In this document: positions 1-7,373 of the stretch, piece after piece | How the letters are laid out: each line of letters opens with the position of its first letter | How positions within the stretch are numbered: the stretch's first letter is position 1 | Source of the DNA: CAZWHE01 sp964633825 | GTDB lineage: Bacteria; Planctomycetota; B15-G4; CAYZWU01 | Reading direction: 5' to 3' | Assembly: GCA_964633825.1 (NCBI GenBank) | Contig: CAZWHE010000111.1 | Span: forward strand, 1 to 13,600 | DNA: 13,600 bases | Notes under the pieces: model-generated | Seen by the model: the letters and a program-made list of their open reading frames with translations, nothing else | What the model was told of the DNA's origin: nothing | Databases searched by the model: none | Translations under genes and position numbers: made by a program

Positions 1-76
1 AGGTACATTTCCACAGATCGGGATGAAAAAACCAAGCGAGCTCTTTGTTTTATACCGGGAAATTATGACGCTTTGA
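1..76 (+). CDS. possible 3' end of an upstream gene (24 codons)
   Basis: Reading from base 2, a frame stays open for 24 codons and ends at TGA 74-76. The tail contains PQIGMKKPSELFVLYREIM, which looks protein-like (mixed amphipathic residues, no low complexity). Codon use is less GC-ending than in the other genes here, and a second frame is also open across this stretch, so the call is weak. No family can be named from so short a fragment. Confidence 0.25.
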   Translation, partial: GTFPQIGMKKPSELFVLYREIMTL

Positions 77-94
77 GGTTAAAGCCCTTTTGTG

Positions 95-123
95 TTTACT
101 TTCTCTTGAACTGCAAGTATTTT
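95..123 (+). promoter_or_regulatory. weak candidate sigma70-type promoter for pheS
   Basis: TTTACT (95-100) and TATTTT (118-123) are 17 bases apart in a locally AT-rich stretch, about 80 bases before the pheS ATG. Neither hexamer is close to consensus. Bases 124-204 hold no other element I can support: no T-box-like structure and no phenylalanine-rich leader peptide. Confidence 0.22.
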
Positions 124-204
124 GAGCCCTTTCAACCGTCAAGCACGACTGTTGTTGTATCGAATGCCTTCGAGAGAACCGGTTGCGAAACGAAATCTGA
201 GAAC

Positions 205-1773
205 ATGGCGAAACCGAATGTCAACGAAACGGTTGGGGGGCTGCATCCCCTCGAGATGAGGCTGCTCAGGGCCTTGAAAGGCCATGCAACCGGTATCGAG
301 TCCGAAACCGCGGCGGACGCAAACCTCTCTCCCGCCCAGTTCCGGCGAGCCGTGGAATGGCTGCTCACGAAGAAGCTTGTCGCCCTGTTGCACGATTCGC
401 GCGAAGAAGCGGTCCGCGCCACCGAGCTGGGTGAAAAATACCGCGAGGGCGGCATCCCCGAAGACCGGATCGCGTCCGAGCTCCGGGCGAAGGGCGAGAT
501 CGCCATGTCGGACTTCAACAAGATGGAGGGTTTGGGGGCGGAGGAGACCTTCCCGGCCATTGGAGCCCTGAAAAAGAAGGGCATCCTCGTTGTGGAAAAA
601 GGCGTCGCCCGGATCAAGGAGGGCGCAGATCTCTCAACGGCGGGAGAAGCGTCGGCGATTCTCGAGCGCGTCTGCTCAGGGGAGCGGGTTCTTCTCTCCG
701 CTCTGTCGGAGGAACAGGCGGCCTGTGTTAAAGCCCAGGTGCACAAACGGTTCCGCGCCAAGGGCATCTTCTGGATCGAAGAGGAGACCACGCGGGCGTT
801 CCGTTTGACGGAAGAGGGCGCGGCTGTCGCCGACGAGGTGGAGAGACGCGGTCTCACGGGCGAGGAAGAGTCGAAGCTCACGCCTGAGATGCTGGCCGAC
901 GGGTCGTGGCGCGGAAAAGCTTTCCGCCGCTACAACATCGAGCTCGCGCCGCCGCGCCGGGTCGCCGCTCGGAAACATCCCTACCGGGAGTTTCTCGACT
1001 ACGTCAAGTACAAGCTCGTTTCCATGGGCTTCGAAGAGATGAAGGGCCCCCTTGTGGAGAGCGAGTTCTGGAACATGGACGCCCTCTTCATGCCCCAGTT
1101 CCATTCCGCTCGTGATATTCACGACGCCTACTTCATCAAGGAACCGACGCACGCCGGGGAAGTGGGGGGTGAATTCCTCGATAAAGTAGCGGCCTCGCAC
1201 GAAAACGGGGGAGAAACCTCTTCGAGGGGATGGCGATACGACTTCGACTATGAGCGCACGAAGAGACTCGTCCTCCGTTCCCAGTCGACATCCCTTTCGG
1301 CGCGCACGCTCGCCGCGAGCCCCAAGATCCCGGGCAAGTACTTCGCCCTGGGCCGCTGCTTCCGCTACGACACGGTGGACGCAACACACGGAGCGGAGTT
1401 CATACAGAGCGAGGGGATCGTGCTCGACAATGAGATCAACTTCAAAACCCTCCTCGGCCTGCTCAAGCTCTTTGCAACCGAGGTGGCCAAGGTGGACGAG
1501 GTTTTGTTCGCGCCCGCGTACTTCCCCTTCACCGAGCCTTCGGTGGAAGCCCACATCAGGCACCCCGTGCTCGGTTGGATGGAGATGGGCGGCGCCGGGA
1601 TCTTCAGGCCCGAGCTGACGGCCCCCTTCGGCATCGATGTGCCTGTTCTTGCATGGGGACTCGGCCTCGACAGAATGGCCATGACGGCGCTCGGGATCAG
1701 CGACATCCGCGATCTCTTTTCGCGGGACCTGGACCGGCTCCGGACCCGGCGCATCGATTTTAAAATGGTTTGA
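205..1773 (+). CDS. pheS: phenylalanine--tRNA ligase alpha subunit, archaeal/eukaryotic type
   Basis: Catalytic subunit of class II PheRS, which charges tRNA-Phe with phenylalanine in the cytoplasm as an alpha2beta2 enzyme with PheT. The product is 522 aa, whereas ordinary bacterial PheS is about 330-350 aa. An N-terminal winged-helix-like part (about 15-260, opening LHPLEMRLLRALKG) precedes the catalytic core (about 300-522). Class II motif 2 lies at RCFRYDTVDATHGAEF (384-399) and motif 3 at GLGLDR (485-490). The end of the core aligns well with eukaryotic alpha chains (FTEPS, GIFRPE, ISDIRDLF). The start was set at ATG 205 because the winged-helix domain begins directly after it. The frame is open upstream, but TTG 73 would add a Cys/Phe-rich, unfamily-like stretch; the SD before 205 is weak. 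An oddity: the usual RTHT-S strand reads RSQSTS (358-363). pheT follows 17 bases on. Confidence 0.95.
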   Translation: MAKPNVNETVGGLHPLEMRLLRALKGHATGIESETAADANLSPAQFRRAVEWLLTKKLVALLHDSREEAVRATELGEKYREGGIPEDRIASELRAKGEIAMSDFNKMEGLGAEETFPAIGALKKKGILVVEKGVARIKEGADLSTAGEASAILERVCSGERVLLSALSEEQAACVKAQVHKRFRAKGIFWIEEETTRAFRLTEEGAAVADEVERRGLTGEEESKLTPEMLADGSWRGKAFRRYNIELAPPRRVAARKHPYREFLDYVKYKLVSMGFEEMKGPLVESEFWNMDALFMPQFHSARDIHDAYFIKEPTHAGEVGGEFLDKVAASHENGGETSSRGWRYDFDYERTKRLVLRSQSTSLSARTLAASPKIPGKYFALGRCFRYDTVDATHGAEFIQSEGIVLDNEINFKTLLGLLKLFATEVAKVDEVLFAPAYFPFTEPSVEAHIRHPVLGWMEMGGAGIFRPELTAPFGIDVPVLAWGLGLDRMAMTALGISDIRDLFSRDLDRLRTRRIDFKMV

Positions 1774-1790
1774 TAAGGGAATAGAACGCC

Positions 1791-3470
1791 ATGCCGACCA
1801 TTACGGCGAACCTGAACGACATCAACCGGCTCGCCGGGAGCTCCATGAACTTCGCCGAGCTCGAGGAGAAGCTCAGGCTCGTCAAGGGGGAGCTGAAAGA
1901 CCCGGACGAAGCGACGGGTGAGGCCAAAATCGAGCTGAACGACACGAATCGGCCCGACCTCTGGTGTGCCGAAGGGATCGCCCGGCAGCTGAAGAGCAGC
2001 TTTACGGGCCAACCGGTTGTTTATCCTTTTTTCGGGAAGAGTGAAAAGCCCGCCCTCTCGATCGAGGTGGACCCGGCGCTTGAAAAAGTCCGGCCTTTTG
2101 TGGCCGCTTTCGCGGCGAGAGGCCCGGCCGTGACTGATGAGTTTCTCGTGCAGATAATCCAAACCCAGGAGAAGCTCTGCGAAAACTACGGCCGCAAGCG
2201 CCGCAACGTGGCGGTCGGAATTTATAACGCCGGGAGAATCGAGTTCCCCGTGAAGTACACGGCCGCCCGGCCGGACGAGTTCGCCTTCACCCCCCTCGGC
2301 TGTGAAGAACGGATGACCCTCGACAGGATTATGGCCGAGCACCCCAAGGGAAAGGAATACGCCCACCTGGTCAGGGGACTCCCCGCCTGCCCCATACTGG
2401 CCGATGCGAACGGGGTCGTTCTGTCCTTTCCGCCGATCATCAACAGCCGGGAGACGGGCGAGGTGATGGAGGGCGACACCCATCTCTTCGTTGAGGCCAC
2501 GGGGTCGGACATGCGCCAGCTCCTCCTCGTGATGAACATCATGGCAGCCGGGTTCCACGACCGCGGCTGGAAGGTGGAACCGGTCCTGACCGTTCTTTCC
2601 TATGACTCGGAATTCGGCCGGGAGGTTGCGGCCCCTTCCGCCATCAACAGCCCCGTCGAGGTCGAGCTCGAGTTCTTTTCAACGTCGGTGGGCGGGCAAT
2701 ATTCGGCGGACGAGGTCAAGAAGGGCCTGCTCTCTTACGGCGTGAATGTCGAAGCGAGCGGACACGCCCTGAAAGCGGCGTGCCCGCCCTGGCGCGACGA
2801 TTACCTTCACGCCGTGGACGTGGTCGAGGATTTCGCCGTGAGCCGGGGATTCGATTCCTTCGAACCCCGGATGCCGTCCCGGTTCACAGTGGGCCAGCTC
2901 GATCCGGTCACGCTCTTTGCAGACCGGGTCCGCGAATACATGACGGGGTTCGGTTTTGAGGAGATCTTTTCGAACATCCTTTCCAACAGGGCGGCGGAGA
3001 GGGAGAGGATGCTCATACCCGATCTGCCGATCGTGGCCATCGACAATGTCATGTCGGAAACATATTCGGTTCTGCGAAGCTCCATTGTTCCGTCCCTGCT
3101 CCGTGTGGAAGAACAGAGCTCGAAAGCCCTTTATCCCCACCGCCTTTTCGAAGCCGGAGAGGTCTGTATCCCCGACGAGGCCGCCAACACAGGTTCCCGC
3201 ACGGAGCAGAAAATCGCCGCGCTCTGGGCCGCCGCCGACTCGGGATTCTCCGAGATCCACTCGGTTCTCGATATGCTTCTCTACTATCTGGTGAAAGTGT
3301 ACGAGCTCCGTCCGGCCGATTTCCCTTTTTGCTTCGAAGGGCGATCGGGCGAAGTCATTGTCAACGGGAAGACGGCGGGCTTTATCGGCGAGATTCACCC
3401 CGAGGTGCTGACCAACTTCGGAATTACGATGCCTTGTGCTGTTTTCGAGATCACCCTGAACCTGTCATGA
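1791..3470 (+). CDS. pheT: phenylalanine--tRNA ligase beta subunit, archaeal/eukaryotic type
   Basis: Non-catalytic partner of PheS; it carries the editing region and structural domains of PheRS. At 559 aa it matches the short archaeal/eukaryotic beta chain, not the roughly 800-aa bacterial chain, and it lacks the N-terminal tRNA-binding EMAP-like domain and the C-terminal anticodon-binding domain. Visible blocks: the N-terminal domain with IELNDTNRPDLWCAEGIAR (about 45-63); the B3/B4 editing domain (about 120-270), including SFPPIINSRETGEV; B5 (about 285-365), with WRDDYLHAVDVVEDFAVSRG; and the catalytic-like core (about 370-559), ending in GEIHPEVLTNFGI. An AAGGGA Shine-Dalgarno sits 10 bases before the ATG. 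The pheS-pheT spacing implies co-transcription. The stop overlaps the ATG of the following lipoprotein gene. Confidence 0.94.
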   Translation: MPTITANLNDINRLAGSSMNFAELEEKLRLVKGELKDPDEATGEAKIELNDTNRPDLWCAEGIARQLKSSFTGQPVVYPFFGKSEKPALSIEVDPALEKVRPFVAAFAARGPAVTDEFLVQIIQTQEKLCENYGRKRRNVAVGIYNAGRIEFPVKYTAARPDEFAFTPLGCEERMTLDRIMAEHPKGKEYAHLVRGLPACPILADANGVVLSFPPIINSRETGEVMEGDTHLFVEATGSDMRQLLLVMNIMAAGFHDRGWKVEPVLTVLSYDSEFGREVAAPSAINSPVEVELEFFSTSVGGQYSADEVKKGLLSYGVNVEASGHALKAACPPWRDDYLHAVDVVEDFAVSRGFDSFEPRMPSRFTVGQLDPVTLFADRVREYMTGFGFEEIFSNILSNRAAERERMLIPDLPIVAIDNVMSETYSVLRSSIVPSLLRVEEQSSKALYPHRLFEAGEVCIPDEAANTGSRTEQKIAALWAAADSGFSEIHSVLDMLLYYLVKVYELRPADFPFCFEGRSGEVIVNGKTAGFIGEIHPEVLTNFGITMPCAVFEITLNLS

Positions 3471-5716
3471 CGATACGTTCCACAATCAAATCTCAGCAAT
3501 CGCTGTTTTTGCCTCTCGCTCTCGTTGCGGCCTGTCTCTGTCTTTCCGCCTGCGTGGGCGGCCCCGGCGTGCTCCGGGACGAATCGGAAAAACAGATCGA
3601 GAGCGTGCGCGGATTCTGGCCGTTTGAATCCACCAGATACAGCGACGGCTCCACGGCCATGAACGGGATCCCCTTCTATTCCTTCTGGCGGAACAGTGAG
3701 GGGGAAAAAGGCTTTCACCTTCTCAACTACATCCAGGGCCCGGGTGTCTGGGCGCTCCTTCCCCTGGCCTACAGCCTCGATTCCCCTGAAGGGAAGTACG
3801 CCGGCATTGTCCCCGTCTACTTCCAGGGCCCGGAGCACTGGGTTGCTCCTCCGCTCCTTTCGGCCTCGTGGGAGCGTGAGAAAGGCGGCCGGAGCACGTG
3901 GATCACGCCGCTCTATCACCGAACGCTCGACGAGGACGGAAAGGCTTCTTTCCACTTTCTCAACTTTTACAAAAACGAAGATTCCTGGTTCATTTATCCC
4001 CTCCTGTACGGCAAAGGCGAGCGGGGAAGCCGGAGCGCGGGTGTTGTGCCCTTTTATTTTCAGGGCCCGGGCTGGTGGTTTGTTCCGCTGCTCCTGACGG
4101 GATCGCAGACCCTTCGGAACGAAGGCCGGACGACCTGGCTCACCCCCCTCTTTCATTACACGAGCAGGAAAGAGAAGAAACACTCTTTCCACGTGGCCAA
4201 CTACTTTCAGGGACCCGGCTACAAGGCCTTCTTCCCGATTTTCTACACGACGGGCGAGTCGCGAAACAGGCGGTGGGGGATTGTTCCCTTCTTCATGAAA
4301 GGGAGGGATTCCTGGTTTGCGCCCCCTCTCTTGTCCTGGTCGCGGGGGCTGGAGGACGGCGGAAGGAGCACGTGGGTCACGCCGCTGTTCCATCACCTGC
4401 GCGACGGCGAGGGTCGGGAGCGCTTTCACGCAGCCAACTACTTCCAAGGTCCCGACCACAACGTGTTCTTTCCTCTTTTCTGGGCCCACGGCGAGCCCGG
4501 GAAGAAGCATGTCTGGGTCGTGCCGTTCTATTACCAGGGCCCGGACTACAAGATTCTCTTCCCTATTGCATACATGGCCGGCGAGCCCGGCAGGAGGTCT
4601 TTCGGCCTTCTTCCCTTCTATGTTCAGACGCGGAACAGCGTGATTGTTCCGCCCCTTCTTTTTGGGTCGTGGAAGCGCGACGACGGCGGCCGGAGCTCCT
4701 GGTTTACGCCCTTCTTCCATTTGACTCGCGACGGGAAAAACGACGTCTGGTTTCACTTTCTCAACTACCTGCAGGGACCGGGCTACAAGCTCTTCCTCCC
4801 CCTGGCCTACAGCGTGGGCGGATCCGGGAATCGTTACGCCGGGGTCGTGCCCCTGTATTTCCACACTCCCCGTTCCTGGTATGTCCCGCTCCTCCTGTCA
4901 TGGTCGAAGGGATTTGAAGACGGCGCCAGGAGCATCTGGCTGACGCCCCTCTTTCGGTATCACCGCGACGGACAGGGCGACGTTCGGTTCAGCTTTCTCA
5001 ACTACTCCCAGGGACCGGACCACCACTTTTTCCATCCCCTCGTCTACCTCTGGGGCAAGGGCGGGATAAAGAACACGTGGTTTCCGCCTTTTTATCTGCA
5101 GGGTCCGGGCTACTTTTTTGTTCCTCCCCTTCTCTCGGGAGGATGGGGGCGCGCCGACGGCGGCCGAAGCATCTGGATCACGCCGCTCTTCCACCAGACG
5201 CGGGACGGATCGGAAAAGCTCGTAAGCCGCCACCTGTTGAACTGGATCGAGTGGCCCGATTTCAAGGCGTTCCTCCCCCTCTATTGGAACTGGCGGAACC
5301 GGGACGGCGGCGAGCACTCCATGGTTCCGATTCTCTATCACGGTTTCGATGGGGCGCGCGGCGATCGCTCCCGGTCCATTCTCTGGCCCCTCTTCGAATA
5401 CAGGAAGAGCTCGCGGCTCGACGATTCCATCTTGCTCAAGATGAGGCCCTTCCTCTATCAGCGAGGGGGAGATGATATGGAGCTCAATCTCTTGTGGAAT
5501 CTCCTCTTTCATCTCCGGAAAGAAGGCGGACGATCGGAAGTGACGATCGGCGGTCCACTCTGGTCGTGGAGGCGGAACAGCCCCGACACTCCGAGCGAAT
5601 TCGGGGTGCTGGGCGGTTTTCTTTTTTCCAGGGTGTGCGACTACGAAGAAGGAACCTACCGGTACAAGCTTTTCGGATTCCTGCCGGTGAGCTCCAAGAA
5701 ATCTTTTTCCAGATAA
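3467..5716 (+). CDS. large exported lipoprotein built from aromatic-rich ~79-residue repeats; function unknown
   Basis: The 749-residue product starts at the ATG inside the pheT stop (ATGA), so translation is probably coupled; no clear SD is seen. A signal peptide with hydrophobic run LFLPLALVAACLCLS ends in lipobox L26-S27-A28-C29, predicting lipidation at Cys29 and export. Residues 60-640 are repeats of one design: a (G)GRS-x-W-x-TPLFH strand, a polar RDG turn, FHFLNYxQGP, an aromatic strand with FPLxY, a GxxGxR turn, GVVPFYxQGP, and a PPLL strand. QGP occurs nine times. The final ~110 residues differ (GGPLWSWRRNS, FGVLGGFLFSRV). The pattern of short alternating strands and turns suggests an all-beta solenoid, propeller or barrel; I cannot choose among these. 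I do not recognise a named family. Its place behind pheST may reflect only promoter sharing. Confidence 0.88.
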   Translation: MTIRSTIKSQQSLFLPLALVAACLCLSACVGGPGVLRDESEKQIESVRGFWPFESTRYSDGSTAMNGIPFYSFWRNSEGEKGFHLLNYIQGPGVWALLPLAYSLDSPEGKYAGIVPVYFQGPEHWVAPPLLSASWEREKGGRSTWITPLYHRTLDEDGKASFHFLNFYKNEDSWFIYPLLYGKGERGSRSAGVVPFYFQGPGWWFVPLLLTGSQTLRNEGRTTWLTPLFHYTSRKEKKHSFHVANYFQGPGYKAFFPIFYTTGESRNRRWGIVPFFMKGRDSWFAPPLLSWSRGLEDGGRSTWVTPLFHHLRDGEGRERFHAANYFQGPDHNVFFPLFWAHGEPGKKHVWVVPFYYQGPDYKILFPIAYMAGEPGRRSFGLLPFYVQTRNSVIVPPLLFGSWKRDDGGRSSWFTPFFHLTRDGKNDVWFHFLNYLQGPGYKLFLPLAYSVGGSGNRYAGVVPLYFHTPRSWYVPLLLSWSKGFEDGARSIWLTPLFRYHRDGQGDVRFSFLNYSQGPDHHFFHPLVYLWGKGGIKNTWFPPFYLQGPGYFFVPPLLSGGWGRADGGRSIWITPLFHQTRDGSEKLVSRHLLNWIEWPDFKAFLPLYWNWRNRDGGEHSMVPILYHGFDGARGDRSRSILWPLFEYRKSSRLDDSILLKMRPFLYQRGGDDMELNLLWNLLFHLRKEGGRSEVTIGGPLWSWRRNSPDTPSEFGVLGGFLFSRVCDYEEGTYRYKLFGFLPVSSKKSFSR
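3647..5398 (+). repeat. in-frame tandem repeat, 237-nt (79-aa) modules plus one 327-nt module
   Basis: Taking the arginine of the (G)GR[ST]xW signature as anchor (Ser in the first, degenerate copy), module anchors fall at lipoprotein residues 62, 142, 221, 300, 409, 488, 567 and 636. Spacings are 80, 79, 79, 109, 79, 79 and 69 residues. The 109-residue module equals 79 plus one extra 30-residue submodule: successive marks are Q327-GPD, Q357-GPD and Q387-TRN. A normal module has one such step (for example Q248 to K278). The copies are divergent at DNA level but strictly in phase. Confidence 0.9.
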
Positions 5717-5745
5717 AGCAGGCAGGGAAATCGGCGATAACCGGG

Positions 5746-5774
5746 TTGGACTTGCCGAAGCTCGTTTTTATGCT
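5746..5774 (+). promoter_or_regulatory. candidate promoter for the CBS-domain gene
   Basis: TTGGAC (5746-5751), a 17-base spacer and TATGCT (5769-5774) lie in the 117-base gap after the lipoprotein gene, about 60 bases before the CBS ATG. The -35 is a partial match (3 of 6) and the -10 a fair one (4 of 6). I see no terminator hairpin in this gap, so read-through from the pheST operon is also possible. Confidence 0.33.
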
Positions 5775-5833
5775 ATCAGACATTCCGGGAGAGGGATTCA
5801 CACGACGCGATTGTGTTCGGAGAACGTTGAAAA

Positions 5834-6277
5834 ATGTCGACAGTGAAAAGCATTCTCGAGAAAAAAGGTTCGTTCGTTGCATTCGTCAGCACCAATTGCT
5901 CGGTTCTGGAAGCGACGAAGGAAATGAACGAACGCCACATCGGCGCCCTTGTCGTCCAGGACGGGGAAAGGGTTGTGGGGATTTTTACGGAGCGCGATAT
6001 CCTGGCCCGTGTTGTGGCGGAACAGCGGGATCCCGCCGGGACAAAGGTGAGCGAAGTCATGACCTCTCCCGTGGCCTGTTGTCTTTCCGATACGACTTTC
6101 GAAGAGTGCAAAGAGGTAATGACCGATAAGCGTGTCCGGCATCTTCCCGTGGTTGAGAACAACCGCCTGCTCGGGATTGTAACCAGCGGCGATATCCTTG
6201 CCTTTGAACGAGCCGGCCGGATCAAGACGATTAAATATCTCAAAGAATATATCCACGGACCCTATCAGGAACCGTGA
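5834..6277 (+). CDS. stand-alone two-CBS-domain protein (147 aa)
   Basis: A small cytoplasmic protein made almost only of a CBS pair, the module that binds adenine nucleotides (AMP, ATP, SAM and related) in regulatory domains. CBS1 spans about 8-65, with IGALVVQDGERVVGIFTERDILARV; CBS2 spans about 70-130, with VRHLPVVENNRLLGIVTSGDIL. Both show the canonical G-(I/V)-(F/V)-T-x-x-D-I-L strand-helix. No enzymatic or membrane domain is fused. GGAGA (5819-5823) is an SD candidate, with a slightly long 11-base spacing. The gene converges on the transporter gene downstream with 4 bases between stops. The target it senses for cannot be told; such proteins often act in trans as energy sensors, which here is inference. 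Confidence 0.92.
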   Translation: MSTVKSILEKKGSFVAFVSTNCSVLEATKEMNERHIGALVVQDGERVVGIFTERDILARVVAEQRDPAGTKVSEVMTSPVACCLSDTTFEECKEVMTDKRVRHLPVVENNRLLGIVTSGDILAFERAGRIKTIKYLKEYIHGPYQEP

Positions 6278-6281
6278 TTTG

Positions 6282-7169
6282 CTATCCCGAGGTTTTCCGG
6301 TCCGCCTGTATCGTATCCCCTGCCAATACAATGACCGAGAGCGAGATAAGAACATAGCCGGCGGCCGTCTGAAGGGTGACTCCTTCTCCCCAGGCAAAAT
6401 ATGCCACGGCCCCGGCCAGGAGCGGTTCGCTCAGAGTCGCGGCTGAGATTTTCCCTGCATTGATGTAGCGCAGGGCGTTGTTGAGCGCCGTGTGGCCTAT
6501 CATGGTCGGCAGCAGTGCAAGGAGAAAGAAACAGAGCCAGGTTCGAGGAGAGTATTCCACGAGAGGCAGCTTCAAGAAGGCGAGACATGCAAAGCTGATA
6601 ACGGCGGCCGTCCCGTAGACAGCCGTCACGTACGTGCTTGTTGGAAGGGATTGCCTCAGTTTTTTCCCGAGGAGAAAATAGGCGCTGAAGAGAAGGGAGC
6701 AGAGGACGGCCATTCCATCCCCGGCCAGGTGTTCCCTGTTGAATGAGAAATCGCCTCCGCCGATGACGGCCACGCCGATGATGCCGAGAACAATGGAGAG
6801 CAAGAGCCAGGCCCCGACCCGTTCACGGAAGATGAAATAACCCGCCACAGCGGTTATAACCGGATTGATGGAGAAAAAGACAGCGGCGTTGGCCACGGTG
6901 GTGAGCTGGACCGCAGCGATCCATGTGAAGAAATGACCGGCCAAAGCCCCGCCTGTTAGGATGAGAAGGAGATATTCCCCTTTCGCCAGATTCTTCAGGC
7001 GTTTGAGCCCGGATCCGGCCAGAGGCGCCAGAAGAAGGGTGGCGATCAAAAGGCGCCAGGCGGCAAGAGCGACGGGGTGTGCTTCGCCCAGCCGGATGAT
7101 ATTACCCGACTGGCTGGCCGCCGCAAGGCCGAGACAGAGGAAGAAATAGACTCGCCGGGGAACGGGCAT
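6282..7169 (-). CDS. DMT-superfamily (EamA) inner-membrane transporter
   Basis: The 295-residue protein has about ten hydrophobic segments and two EamA halves (about 5-137 and 150-283), the usual plan of ten-helix drug/metabolite transporters that move amino acids, nucleosides or other small metabolites. Family marks include HPVALAAWRLLIATLLLAP in helix 2, FSINPVITAVAGYFIFRERV before helix 5, and LSEPLLAGAVAYFAWGE in the second half. The ATG at 7169 sits directly before a basic PRR and the first helix; no strong SD is visible. Transcription would start in the AT-rich region shared with the divergent gene at 7374. The substrate cannot be inferred: neighbours give no pathway context. Confidence 0.93.
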   Translation of the reverse strand: MPVPRRVYFFLCLGLAAASQSGNIIRLGEAHPVALAAWRLLIATLLLAPLAGSGLKRLKNLAKGEYLLLILTGGALAGHFFTWIAAVQLTTVANAAVFFSINPVITAVAGYFIFRERVGAWLLLSIVLGIIGVAVIGGGDFSFNREHLAGDGMAVLCSLLFSAYFLLGKKLRQSLPTSTYVTAVYGTAAVISFACLAFLKLPLVEYSPRTWLCFFLLALLPTMIGHTALNNALRYINAGKISAATLSEPLLAGAVAYFAWGEGVTLQTAAGYVLISLSVIVLAGDTIQADRKTSG

Positions 7170-7242
7170 GGTTTATAGATTTATTGTTCTCATTGAAAAA
7201 CCGGCGCAAAATACAGGTTTAATAAAAAGTATCGTTTTACTC

Positions 7243-7254
7243 AGGTTTCAACCT
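7243..7254. promoter_or_regulatory. inverted repeat AGGTT-TC-AACCT in the divergent intergenic region
   Basis: Perfect 5-base arms flank a 2-base centre. The element lies about 20 bases upstream of the TATAAT of the rightward gene, and on the other strand it contains TTGAAA, a possible -35 for the leftward transporter. That position would suit a small operator acting on both genes, but arms this short also arise by chance in AT-rich DNA. Confidence 0.22.
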
Positions 7255-7270
7255 TTCCGATAATGAGATA

Positions 7271-7279
7271 TGTTATAAT
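7271..7279 (+). promoter_or_regulatory. extended -10 promoter (TGTTATAAT) for the thioredoxin-fold gene
   Basis: A perfect TATAAT (7274-7279) is preceded by TG one base upstream, the extended -10 form that can work without a good -35; no good -35 is present. The expected start is near 7286, giving an 85-90-base leader. The leader holds two small hairpins (ACCGG/CCGGT at 7290-7304 and CCAAG/CTTGG at 7351-7364). Confidence 0.5.
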
Positions 7280-7350
7280 ATTATTAAATACCGGTGAAGC
7301 CGGTTACTTACGGCAAGTTCAGAAATAATTATGGTTGGAAGAAACGGAGA

Positions 7351-7366
7351 CCAAGCCAACTTGGAG
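7351..7366 (+). promoter_or_regulatory. Shine-Dalgarno TTGGAG partly inside a leader hairpin
   Basis: GGAG at 7363-7366 lies 7 bases before ATG 7374, an ideal spacing that decides this start. Its first two G bases form the 3' arm of a 5-bp hairpin (CCAAG 7351-7355, CTTGG 7360-7364, loop CCAA). The stem may lower initiation; it is short, so the effect is uncertain. Confidence 0.45.
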
Positions 7367-7373
7367 TCATATC

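Noticed and set aside
73..204. Upstream extension of pheS to TTG 73
   Set aside because: The added 44 residues do not look like the PheS N-terminus, and the winged-helix region begins right after Met at 205. The open frame there is probably chance.
1365..2558. 397-codon antisense frame spanning the pheS-pheT junction
   Set aside because: Both sense genes are unambiguous across it, and the antisense translation has no family features.
3395..4864. 489-codon antisense frame across the repeat lipoprotein
   Set aside because: It is the reverse shadow of a periodic gene. The periodicity in its translation comes from the sense-strand repeats; it has no SD and no recognisable domain.
7286..7373. 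Known riboswitch (c-di-GMP-I or fluoride type) in the leader of the thioredoxin-fold gene
   Set aside because: The conserved core sequences of those classes as I know them are absent; only short generic hairpins are present.
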